A stretch of 64,000 nt of DNA from NCBI RefSeq assembly GCF_000716435.1, contig NZ_JNWO01000006.1, positions 186,001-250,000 on the forward strand. Direction: 5' to 3'. This stretch comes from Streptomyces xylophagus (GTDB lineage: Bacteria; Actinomycetota; Actinomycetes; Streptomycetales; Streptomycetaceae). The notes under the pieces are model-generated. The model did no database searches and had not been told where the DNA came from. It saw only the letters and a list, made by a program, of their open reading frames with translations. The position numbers and the translations under genes were made by a program. Within the stretch, counting starts at the first letter, position 1. Each line of letters opens with the position of its first letter. Of the stretch, positions 43,183 to 52,604 are shown piece by piece.

Positions 43183-43284
43183 GGCTTATCGATGAATGCG
43201 CTCCGAACGGCCCGGTGGATTTGTCGATAAGCCCTGCTCGCAGGCGATCTTGGGGATAACGATTCCGAGTCGGATCGGTTATCC
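43183..43284. promoter_or_regulatory. Two palindromes upstream of the thioester-protein gene
   Basis: GGCTTATCGA (43183-43192) and its complement TCGATAAGCC (43224-43233) form a perfect 10-bp inverted repeat. A second, GGATAAC ... GTTATCC (43254-43284), encloses the near-palindrome GATTCCGAGTCGGATC. Both lie 140-240 bp upstream of the GTG start and could be regulator sites; the function is inferred. Confidence 0.4.
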
Positions 43285-43420
43285 GATGACCCGACTGGAG
43301 AACGGGGTCCGCGCGCGTCCTTAGGATGCCGGGCATAGCTCGGGCACAGCTCCCGGCGCTTTGATTCTGCTGGTGGGACCACGCCCCCACGTCGACGGGT
43401 CCTGCTCGAAGGGGAATTCC

Positions 43421-44836
43421 GTGTCATCTGCGTTGTCTGTGTTTTCCGCGCTGTCCCTGCGCGGTCGCCGGGGTGCTGTGCGCCTCGTCGCCGCGACCTG
43501 GGCGTGCGGACTCGTCGCCGCCGGAGTGCTGGCCGGGGCCGGCCCGGCCGTCGCCGACGAGACACCGCAGACCCAGGGCGGGGCGACGGCCACCATAGGC
43601 GGGCTCAAGACGTACGGCGAGGCCGTGATCCACGAGGACGGCGGCGACCAGCAGGTCTCCGCGGGCCTGTTCGAGATGTCCGTGGACGGCGGCGGCACCC
43701 TGCAGACGTACTGCGTCGATCTCCAGAACCCCACCCAGCGGGACGCCAAGTACCACGAGACCGCGTGGAGCGGCACCTCACTGGGCGCCAACAAGAGCGC
43801 GGGGAAGATCCGTTGGATCCTCCAGCACTCCTACCCGCAGGTGAACGACCTCGCGGCGCTCTCCGCGAAGGCCGGCACGAAGGGGCTGACCGAGCAGGAC
43901 GCGGCGGCCGGTACCCAGGTGGCGATCTGGCGCTACTCGGACGGCGCCGACGTCGACGCGGTCGACCCGCAGGCGGAGAAGCTCGCCGACTATCTGCAGA
44001 AGAGCGCGCGGGACGTCGCCGAGCCGAAGGCCTCGCTGACCCTCGACCCGCCCGCGGTCTCCGGGCACCCCGGCGAGCGGCTCGGCCCGGTGACCGTGCA
44101 CACCAACGCGAACGGGGTGACGGTGACGCCGCCCGCGGACGCCGCCACCAGCGGGGTGCGGATCGTCGACAAGGACGGCAAGGCCGTCACGTCGGCGGTG
44201 GACGGCAGCCAGGTGTTCTTCGACGTGCCCGAGGACGCGGCAGCCGGGTCGGCCGAGCTGACCGTGCAGGCCTCCACCACCGTGCCCGTCGGCCGGGCCT
44301 TCACCTCCGAGAGCAGAAGCCAGACGCAGATCCTCGCCGGTTCCAGCGAGTCGACGGTCTCCGCCGCCGCGAGCGCGGACTGGGCGGAGACGGGCGCCAT
44401 ACCGGCACTGTCGGCGCAGAAGAACTGCGCCGAGGGCGGTCTGGACATCACGGCGGCCAACCAGGGCGACGAGACGTTCACCTTCGAGCTGATGGGCGTC
44501 GAGCACGGCATCGACGCCGGGAAGTCGGCGACGGTGACGATCCCGCTCCAGGAGGACCAGGTGTACGACTTCACGATCACGGCGCCGAACGGCTACGAGA
44601 AGCGGTTCGCCGGGATCCTCGACTGCCGTACGCAGAGCGACGCGGGCGGTGACGTGACGCAGACCCTCAGCGAGCCGAGCCCCGCGACGGTGGGCGGCAC
44701 CACCGTCGACACGAACCTCGCCGAGACCGGCGGCTCCGGCATCACCCCGATGATCACGGTCGTCGCCCTCGGCCTGGTCGGCATCGGCGCCACGACCCTG
44801 GTCCTGCTGCGGGACCGGAAGCCCGGGCAGGGCTGA
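43421..44836 (+). CDS. Thioester-domain cell-wall-anchored protein
   Basis: About 471 residues from a GTG at 43421 with GAAGGGG upstream. Signal peptide (to about AVA at residue 46), then a thioester domain: YCVDLQNPT holds the Cys and GTQVAIWRYSDG the TQxA Gln that form an internal Cys-Gln thioester. A beta-rich middle part, then LAETGGSG, a hydrophobic helix and RDRKPGQG make a sortase signal. Thioester domains in Gram-positive adhesins can bind targets covalently. The protein probably sits on the wall of vegetative or aerial hyphae; its target is unknown. Confidence 0.85.
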   Translation: MSSALSVFSALSLRGRRGAVRLVAATWACGLVAAGVLAGAGPAVADETPQTQGGATATIGGLKTYGEAVIHEDGGDQQVSAGLFEMSVDGGGTLQTYCVDLQNPTQRDAKYHETAWSGTSLGANKSAGKIRWILQHSYPQVNDLAALSAKAGTKGLTEQDAAAGTQVAIWRYSDGADVDAVDPQAEKLADYLQKSARDVAEPKASLTLDPPAVSGHPGERLGPVTVHTNANGVTVTPPADAATSGVRIVDKDGKAVTSAVDGSQVFFDVPEDAAAGSAELTVQASTTVPVGRAFTSESRSQTQILAGSSESTVSAAASADWAETGAIPALSAQKNCAEGGLDITAANQGDETFTFELMGVEHGIDAGKSATVTIPLQEDQVYDFTITAPNGYEKRFAGILDCRTQSDAGGDVTQTLSEPSPATVGGTTVDTNLAETGGSGITPMITVVALGLVGIGATTLVLLRDRKPGQG

Positions 44837-44910
44837 GGAGACACCGACCGTCCGGCGGTGTCCCGGCTTCTCGGCGCAACTGTCGGCGCCTTCGGGAAGT
44901 CGTACCCGCC

Positions 44911-45531
44911 ATGACCGAAGCACGGATACAGCACGGCGAGGGGTTGTCGCCCGGCACCCTCACCGCGGCGGGCGTCGGGAGCCTGGCTTTCGCCGCCTGG
45001 GCGAGCTGGAGCAACCTCCTGCTGCTGGTGTGGGGGCACGTGGTCCCCGGCTGGGGGGTGAGCGGGGTTCTCCTGGTGCTCGCGCTCGTTCTGTGGCGGA
45101 CCTGCCTCCGGGCGGCCCGCCGGGCGGAGGTCGCGCGGCTCCTGGGGACGCGAGCCAGTTGGTGGGTGGGGCTGGTGAGCAGGGTGCTGATCGTCGTGGC
45201 GGTGTTCGGCGTCGTATGGGGAGCGGCGGGCGACCTGATCAACGAGGCGGAGTACCACGTGCTGCGCCCCACGGGACCGGGCGGCTGCACGGCCGTAGTA
45301 CGGGAGACGTCGTTCCTCATGATCGGCAACGGTGAGGCGTACGCGGTGGGCCGTACCGGCCTGGCCTGGGGCGAGGCGGGCTCCTGGGTGGTCGACGACG
45401 GGTACCGGCCCGTCGCCGGCGGCACGTACAAGGTGGACTGGGAGCGGGACGGCGGTCTGCTGCTGATCAGCGGTACGAGTACCGATCCGGTGATCCGAGG
45501 GGGAATGACCGACATCGACTGCGGGTGGTGA
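44911..45531 (+). CDS. Membrane protein of unknown function
   Basis: A 206-residue protein with three likely helices (about 19-42 LTAAGVGSLAFAAWASWSNL, 46-66, 88-108 VGLVSRVLIVVAVFGVVWGA) and an exposed C-terminal domain of about 95 residues with two cysteines (GGCTAVV and DIDCGW). No family recognised. It stands alone between the thioester protein and ettA. Confidence 0.65.
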   Translation: MTEARIQHGEGLSPGTLTAAGVGSLAFAAWASWSNLLLLVWGHVVPGWGVSGVLLVLALVLWRTCLRAARRAEVARLLGTRASWWVGLVSRVLIVVAVFGVVWGAAGDLINEAEYHVLRPTGPGGCTAVVRETSFLMIGNGEAYAVGRTGLAWGEAGSWVVDDGYRPVAGGTYKVDWERDGGLLLISGTSTDPVIRGGMTDIDCGW

Positions 45532-45658
45532 GACAGGGCACCGACCGAACCCCCAGCTCACAGCCCCCCGACCAAACGAGTTACCACCCAGGCCGGGACC
45601 TCAGGCAGTATGGACTACATCTGCCCACTCCAGATTTCAAGCTGCCGGACGGTTTCTC

Positions 45659-47323
<1,665 letters not shown>

Positions 47324-47328
47324 TCTTC

Positions 47329-47742
47329 TTGCGCCACATCTACCGTTGCCCACTGCGCTGGGCGGACATGGACGCGTACGGCCACGTCAACAACGTGGTC
47401 TTCCTCCGCTATCTGGAGGAAGCCCGTATCGACTTCCTGTTCCGCCCGGAGAAGGACTTCCAGCAGGGCTCGGTGGTGTCGCGCCACGAGATCGACTACA
47501 AACGCCAGCTCGTCCACCGGCACACGCCCGTGGACATCGAGCTGTGGATCACGGAGATCAGGGCGGCGTCCTTCACCATCACCTACGAGGTGAAGGACGG
47601 CGACCAGATCTACGTCCGCGCCTCCACGGTCGTCGTCCCGTTCGACTTCGCGGCACAGCGCCCGCGCCGGATCACCGCCGAGGAACGGGAGTTCCTGGAG
47701 GAATACCGGGACGACGACGAGGAGGAGGCCGTCGCCGCATGA
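47329..47742 (+). CDS. Acyl-CoA thioesterase, 4HBT hotdog family
   Basis: A 137-residue hotdog-fold enzyme from a TTG start 5 bp after ettA. RWADMDAYGHVNNVVFLRYL has the catalytic Asp and the D-x-x-G-H-V-N-N motif of 4-hydroxybenzoyl-CoA thioesterase-like proteins. The gene order with ettA is common in actinobacteria. Acyl-CoA substrate unknown. Confidence 0.88.
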   Translation: MRHIYRCPLRWADMDAYGHVNNVVFLRYLEEARIDFLFRPEKDFQQGSVVSRHEIDYKRQLVHRHTPVDIELWITEIRAASFTITYEVKDGDQIYVRASTVVVPFDFAAQRPRRITAEEREFLEEYRDDDEEEAVAA

Positions 47743-48407
47743 CGGTCCTCCACCTCGCCGACGAAGGGGAGACGGCGGACTTCGCGGCCTTCCTCTCCCG
47801 GCTGCTCCACTACGACCGTGGGGCAGCGGTCCGGCTGCAGGCGGCCGGCACGGCACTCGCCGTCTTCGGCCGGCCGCCGTCCTTCGAGGTCCTCGCCATC
47901 CGCGCGGTGCGCCTCGCCAAGCCCTACGAGAACGGCCTCGACGTCACGCTCGACGTGACCGTCTCCGCCGGTGAACTCCTGGAATCCCTCGACGAGTTGG
48001 CAGCGACGGCCGGCGTACCGGCCGCGGTGACCGGCCCGCCGTGGGCCGGGGTGCTGCCGCCCCGCAGCGGCTGGACCCCCGAGCCCGGCCTGCCGGGACC
48101 GCAGGCCCTGAGCGGGATGATCGCGGCCGGGGTCGCCGAATTCCGTTCCCGCACCGAGGAGTTGACCCCCGAGGGCCGTACGCGCGCCGAACTCGACCGC
48201 ATAGGGCGGGAGATCTGGTCCCGCACGGTCGGGGACACCTCACTGCCGGTCCGCGCCGTGCACGCGGCACAGTCGCTCGGATTCCTGCGCCCCGGCGGGG
48301 AGTCCGGCCTCTTCTCGTCGGGCGCGTGGCTACGACTGCGCACACCCTACGGCTCGATCGCCGTCCGCAGAGCGGGACTTGGCGCCCTCGGCGTCAGCGT
48401 GCGCTGA
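47739..48407 (+). CDS. Hypothetical protein coupled to thioesterase
   Basis: A 222-residue protein whose ATG overlaps the thioesterase stop (ATGA). Visible parts: FAAFLSRLLHYDRGAAVRLQ, AAGTALAVFGRPPSFEVLAI, a central PPWAGVLPPRSGWTPEPGLP stretch, and a helical C-terminal part. It is soluble, with no signal peptide. It is a conserved-looking actinobacterial protein without a function I can name; it likely works in the ettA-thioesterase transcript. Confidence 0.75.
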   Translation: MTVLHLADEGETADFAAFLSRLLHYDRGAAVRLQAAGTALAVFGRPPSFEVLAIRAVRLAKPYENGLDVTLDVTVSAGELLESLDELAATAGVPAAVTGPPWAGVLPPRSGWTPEPGLPGPQALSGMIAAGVAEFRSRTEELTPEGRTRAELDRIGREIWSRTVGDTSLPVRAVHAAQSLGFLRPGGESGLFSSGAWLRLRTPYGSIAVRRAGLGALGVSVR

Positions 48408-48413
48408 ACAGTC

Positions 48414-49370
48414 TCAGTTCTGCCCGCTGTCGTCCGGCCATACGCCGATGTGGTCCGACTCCAGTTCCAGGGCCACGCGGTCCCGCATATCCAGGGCCTC
48501 GGTGTATTCGGCGGGGAGTTGGAGTCGTCCCGCCCGGTCGAGCATGGCGTACTCCCTCGCTACGACCGTCTCGTGGCCCGTCGTCGCGTCGACCTCGCTG
48601 CGCCGCAGCACCTCGGTGGAGGTGCGGCCGTCGCGGATGGCGACCGTGCGGCGGACCTCGGTGGCGACCGCCTGGTCGTGGGTGACGATCACGATGGTGG
48701 TGCCCAACTGCTCGTTCGCGGTGCGGAACGCGGCGAAGACCTGTTCGGCGGTGTGGGAGTCGAGTTCACCGGTGGGCTCGTCGGCGAGCAGGACGGCCGG
48801 GGCGTTGGCGAGGGCCACGCCGATCGCCACCCGCTGCTGCTGGCCGCCGGACATCTCCTGCGGGCGCCGGTCACGGCAGTCGGCGACCTCCAGCAACTCC
48901 AGGAGTTCCAGGGCGCGTTCGGCCTTCGCGCGGCGCCCGGAGCGGATGCCGGACAACTGCATGGGCAGGGCGATGTTCTGAGCAGCCGTCAGATAGGGCA
49001 GCAGATTCCGGGAGGTCTGCTGCCAGACGAACCCGACGACCTCGCGACGATAGGCGAGCCGGTCCTTGGCGGTCATCGTCAGCAGATCCCGGCCGGCGAC
49101 CCGGGCCGCACCGGCGGTGGGCGTGTCCAGCCCGGCCAGGATGTTCATCAGCGTCGACTTGCCACTGCCCGAGGCCCCCACCAGGGCCATCAACTCGCCC
49201 TCCCGGACCAGGAGATCGAGCCCCTGCAGCGCCTGCACCTCGACCCCGTCCGTGGTGAAGATACGGACCAGCCGGTCGCAGGTGATGAGCGCGTCATGCC
49301 CGTAGGCGGGCCGGTTCCGGCTCTCGGCGGCGCGGGTGGCCAGGTCGGCGAGGGTGGGGTTCGTGGTCAT
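48414..49370 (-). CDS. ABC exporter ATPase (MacB/LolD-type)
   Basis: A 318-residue ATPase. Walker A LVGASGSGKSTLMNILAGLD (about 64-83), signature MSGGQQQRVAIGVALAN, Walker B VLLADEPTGELDS and switch THDQ. The C-terminal 80 residues are an extra domain (TTGHETVVAREYAMLDRAGR, LQLPAEYTEALDMRDRVALE) resembling SpoVT/AbrB-like swapped-hairpin parts. It should power the FtsX-type permeases encoded upstream at 49498-55830 on the same strand. Confidence 0.88.
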   Translation of the reverse strand: MTTNPTLADLATRAAESRNRPAYGHDALITCDRLVRIFTTDGVEVQALQGLDLLVREGELMALVGASGSGKSTLMNILAGLDTPTAGAARVAGRDLLTMTAKDRLAYRREVVGFVWQQTSRNLLPYLTAAQNIALPMQLSGIRSGRRAKAERALELLELLEVADCRDRRPQEMSGGQQQRVAIGVALANAPAVLLADEPTGELDSHTAEQVFAAFRTANEQLGTTIVIVTHDQAVATEVRRTVAIRDGRTSTEVLRRSEVDATTGHETVVAREYAMLDRAGRLQLPAEYTEALDMRDRVALELESDHIGVWPDDSGQN

Positions 49371-49414
49371 CGACGCTCTCCTCGGTCACAGCCGACTGTT
49401 CGGCGACAGCCTTC

Positions 49415-49489
49415 AACGCGAACGCCTCCAATGTGAACGCCTTCACTACGAACGCCTTCACTACGAACGCCTTCACCACGAATGACTTC
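49415..49489 (-). repeat. Five tandem 15-bp units between permease and ATPase genes
   Basis: Units of the type ACTACGAACGCCTTC repeat five times (two identical, others with 1-5 changes) in the 127-bp gap between the permease stop and the ATPase start. On the transcribed strand the unit reads GAAGGCGTTCGTAGT. The gap is long for this otherwise coupled operon. Confidence 0.8.
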
Positions 49490-49497
49490 GCTACGAC

Positions 49498-52221
49498 TCA
49501 CCGCGCATCCCCCGCCCTCAACTCCCGTACGGAGCCCCGCCGTCCGGACCACCACGCCTGCACCCCCGCGACCCCCACCGCCACCACCAGCACCCCGATC
49601 GCGGGGACGGCCAGCGACACCGGATCGGTTCTCAACTGGGCCTCCCCGACAGGGTTCTGCGCCGACGCGAGTGCCACCGACGTCAGGTCGAAGCCCGGGG
49701 CGAGCAGCCGGATCGTCGCCCAGCCGGTGAGTGCGCCGCCGGCCGCCGCCAACAGGGCCTGGGGCAAGGACTCCAGCACCAGCAGACGGCGCCCCTGCGC
49801 TCGCGTGAGGCCCATCGTGCGGAGGCGGGCCAGCAGGGCGGCGCGTTCCGGGGCCGCGCGCAGGAGGGAGAGGAGCAGGGCCAGTACGGCGTACCCGGCG
49901 CCCGCCAACACCGCTGCCGTGTAGATGCGTTCGGCGCCGGACTGGAGGGGCGAGTCGACGTACCGGGCGCGTTCCTCGGCCCGTACCGTCACCCCGGCCG
50001 AGGAACCGGCCGCCTTGCGCAGCGCGGCCCCGCTCACCCGGTCGCCGGTCACCAACAGCGAGGTCGGCCGGGCCGCCGTACCGGACAGTCCGGCGCGGTC
50101 CACGACCAGGAAGTCGGCGCCGGACACGGCCGGGGTCTCGTCCCGGACGAGCGCGATCCGCACGGTGACGGCGGTGGTGTCCGGCAGCCGTACGAGGAAG
50201 GGGCGGGTGCCGTAGGCGGTCGCGACGGAAGGGGAGGCGAGGGCAGGGAGTACGGAGCCCGACCGCGTCAACTGGCTCTCGGTGAAGGCGCCCAGGCCCG
50301 TCCGGCTCGCCAACTCCGCATAGGTGCCCGGGTTCACGCCCACCAGCGGTACCGCGTCCTGACCGTCCCTCGGCTTCGCCTGGTCCGTGATGCTCACCTC
50401 GGCGAGCCCCTGGACCCCCGGCAACCGCCTTACCCTGCCGGGCAGTTCGGTCGGCAAGGGGGCGGTCGCGTCGAGGCGGGCGTCCGCGCCGACGGCGAGC
50501 AGCGCCGCGTGGTCGCGGGCGTCGCTCACGCCCGCCAGTACCGAGCCGCCGAACGCGGCCGTGGTGAGGGCGGTGAGCAGGGCGAGGAGCGGCAGGACGG
50601 CGGAGACGGAGGTGCGGCCCGCTCGGGCCAGCGACAGAGGTCCCACCACGCCCCGCAGCCGGCCGGCCGGACGGGCCAGTCGGCGCAGCAGCAGCGGATA
50701 CACCCGGACCAGGACCAGTGCCGCGATCACACCCACCAACACCGGTGCCAGCGCCACCAGTTGATCGCCCGCCGAGCCGGACGTGCCGCGTCTGCGCAGG
50801 GCCTCCACCGCGCCGGACGCCACGACCAGCAGGGTGAGTTCGGCGACCGTGCGGCGCCGGGACGGGCGTACGGCCGTCACGTCCTCGCGCGGGCCGTGGA
50901 CGCGTACCACCCGATGGGTCAGCGCGGCGCGTACGGGGAGTGCGGCGGACGCGGTGAGGGTGACCGCGAGGGCGGCGACGACGGCGTAGGAGCGGCGGCC
51001 CTCGGGGAGGGCGAGCAGGGCGGCGGTCAGGCCAAGTGCGCCTGCCGGTACGGCTGTTACCGCCGTCTCGGCGAGCAGGCGGGCGGTGAGGCCACGCAGG
51101 GAGGCGCCGCGGGCGCGGAGCAGGGCGAGTTCGGTGCGGCGGCGGTCCGCGGTGAGGCCGCCCGCCATGAGCAGGACGACGACGGCGACCGTGCCGGTGC
51201 CGAAGGCCGCGACGGCGGTCAACGGGCGGATACCGGAGCGGAGTTCGCCGAAGGTGGTGAACACCTCGTCGAGGCCGGTGCTCAGGTCGGTGTCGGGGGT
51301 GGTGTCGGTGCGGACCTGCTGGAGACCGGGGCCCGATTCGAGCGCGGCGACGGCGGTCTTCAGGCCGGTGAGGTCGCGGGCGTGCAGGGCGGTCGGGTCG
51401 GGGGCCAACTGCCAGTACGGGCCCGGTTTCGCGCCGGTGCCGAGAAGTGCGGGGGCCGCGTCCTGGGCCAACAGCAGTGCGCCCAGCCAGTACTTGGGCT
51501 GGTCCGGCGTCGGCAGGACGACCAGGGTCGGGGTGCGCAGCAGCGGCTGGGTCGACCAGTAGGCGCCAGCGGGGTCGCGCGGGGTGAGGATGCCGGTGAT
51601 GCGGACGGCGAGCGGGGCGCGGCCCTCGCCGGGTACGTGGATGACCGAACCCACCCTGATGTGCAGGCTGTTGGCGGTCGCAGCGGTGACTGTGGCCTCG
51701 ATCTCGGCGGTCTGTGAGGTGACTTGGCCGGAGGTGCGCGGCAACCGCCCTTCCCGTACGGTCGCGTGCCCGGCGAGGTCGCTCTGGGTGGCGAGGTAGA
51801 CCTGCGCGGGCAGGCCGTTCGGGCGCGGTATCCAACTGTCCGGCACAGCGGGGTTGTCGGCGGGGCGCACGCCGTACGCGGACTGGGCGGGGTCGATGAC
51901 CAGGGGACGGCCGACGGCCGTGCGGACCTTGTCGTACTGCGTGCGCAGTGCGGCCGGGCGCAGGGCCGCCTCGCGCTGCTCCTGCGGGAGCGTGAAGTCG
52001 GGCTGCGGGCCGGAGAGTTGGACGGAGGTCCGGCCGGGACCCGCCTCCCGCGCGGCATGGCGCAGCCCGGCGTCCTCGTACCGGTCCAGCGCACGCGGGA
52101 ACGCGGCGGCCAGACACGCGGTCACGGCGACGAGCAGGGCCAGCGCCCAGGCGGTACCGGGGGCGGAGCGCAGCCGGGTGCGGATCCAGGGGGCGGGCAC
52201 GGAGGAGCGCGCGGTGTCCAT
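49498..52221 (-). CDS. ABC transporter permease, FtsX/MacB type
   Basis: A 907-residue permease with a first helix near residue 22-45 (GTAWALALLVAVTACLAAAF), a large periplasm-facing domain, three helices about 325-440, a second helix near 480, and a C-terminal FtsX triple-helix module (ending LLVVAVGVAGVQAWWSGRRG). It belongs to large actinobacterial MacB-like permeases that export or extract lipids, peptides or proteins. ATG 52221 lies one base after the stop of a miniature ORF (TGA-G-ATG). Confidence 0.82.
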   Translation of the reverse strand: MDTARSSVPAPWIRTRLRSAPGTAWALALLVAVTACLAAAFPRALDRYEDAGLRHAAREAGPGRTSVQLSGPQPDFTLPQEQREAALRPAALRTQYDKVRTAVGRPLVIDPAQSAYGVRPADNPAVPDSWIPRPNGLPAQVYLATQSDLAGHATVREGRLPRTSGQVTSQTAEIEATVTAATANSLHIRVGSVIHVPGEGRAPLAVRITGILTPRDPAGAYWSTQPLLRTPTLVVLPTPDQPKYWLGALLLAQDAAPALLGTGAKPGPYWQLAPDPTALHARDLTGLKTAVAALESGPGLQQVRTDTTPDTDLSTGLDEVFTTFGELRSGIRPLTAVAAFGTGTVAVVVLLMAGGLTADRRRTELALLRARGASLRGLTARLLAETAVTAVPAGALGLTAALLALPEGRRSYAVVAALAVTLTASAALPVRAALTHRVVRVHGPREDVTAVRPSRRRTVAELTLLVVASGAVEALRRRGTSGSAGDQLVALAPVLVGVIAALVLVRVYPLLLRRLARPAGRLRGVVGPLSLARAGRTSVSAVLPLLALLTALTTAAFGGSVLAGVSDARDHAALLAVGADARLDATAPLPTELPGRVRRLPGVQGLAEVSITDQAKPRDGQDAVPLVGVNPGTYAELASRTGLGAFTESQLTRSGSVLPALASPSVATAYGTRPFLVRLPDTTAVTVRIALVRDETPAVSGADFLVVDRAGLSGTAARPTSLLVTGDRVSGAALRKAAGSSAGVTVRAEERARYVDSPLQSGAERIYTAAVLAGAGYAVLALLLSLLRAAPERAALLARLRTMGLTRAQGRRLLVLESLPQALLAAAGGALTGWATIRLLAPGFDLTSVALASAQNPVGEAQLRTDPVSLAVPAIGVLVVAVGVAGVQAWWSGRRGSVRELRAGDAR

Positions 52222-52222
52222 C

Positions 52223-52417
52223 TCACTCGCCTCCCTGTTCGCGGAGCGAGGTTGCCGGGTCGGGCCGTCGTAGCGCGAGCGTCGGCGTCATGGCCAGCGG
52301 TGAATTCGCCACCGGGACGAGCAGAGTCGGTGCCCAGGCGGCACCCGGGGCGGAGCGCAGGTGGGTGCGGGCCCAGGGGGCGGTTACCGAAGAGGTCGCA
52401 TTCCCCATCTCACTCAC
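52223..52417 (-). pseudogene. Miniature permease-derived ORF, copy 1
   Basis: A 64-codon frame: TAPWARTHLRSAPGAAWAPT like the start of the 907-residue permease, joined to LALRRPDPATSLREQGGE like the last residues of the 1077-residue permease. The middle of a permease is missing, so this is most simply an internally deleted remnant, though its GTG start overlaps the upstream stop and it stays in frame. If translated it could be a one-helix membrane peptide. Confidence 0.6.
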
Positions 52418-52604
52418 CCCCCTGTTCGCGGAGCGAGGTTGCCGGGTCGGGCCGTCGTAGCGCGAGCGTCGGCGTCATGGCCAGCGGTGAATTCGCCACC
52501 GGGACGAGCAGAGTCGGCGCCAAGGCGGCACCCGGGGCGGAGCGCAGGTGGGTGCGGGCCCAGGGGGCGGTCACCGAAGAGGTCACATTTCCCATCTCAC
52601 TCAC
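52410..52604 (-). pseudogene. Miniature permease-derived ORF, copy 2
   Basis: Second copy of the 64-codon frame, differing from copy 1 in only a few residues (MSEMGNVTSSVTAPWARTHL; AALAP for AAWAP). Its GTG start at 52604 overlaps the end of the 1077-residue permease gene and its stop overlaps the start of copy 1. Intact frames in both copies could mean recent duplication or retained function. Confidence 0.6.
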
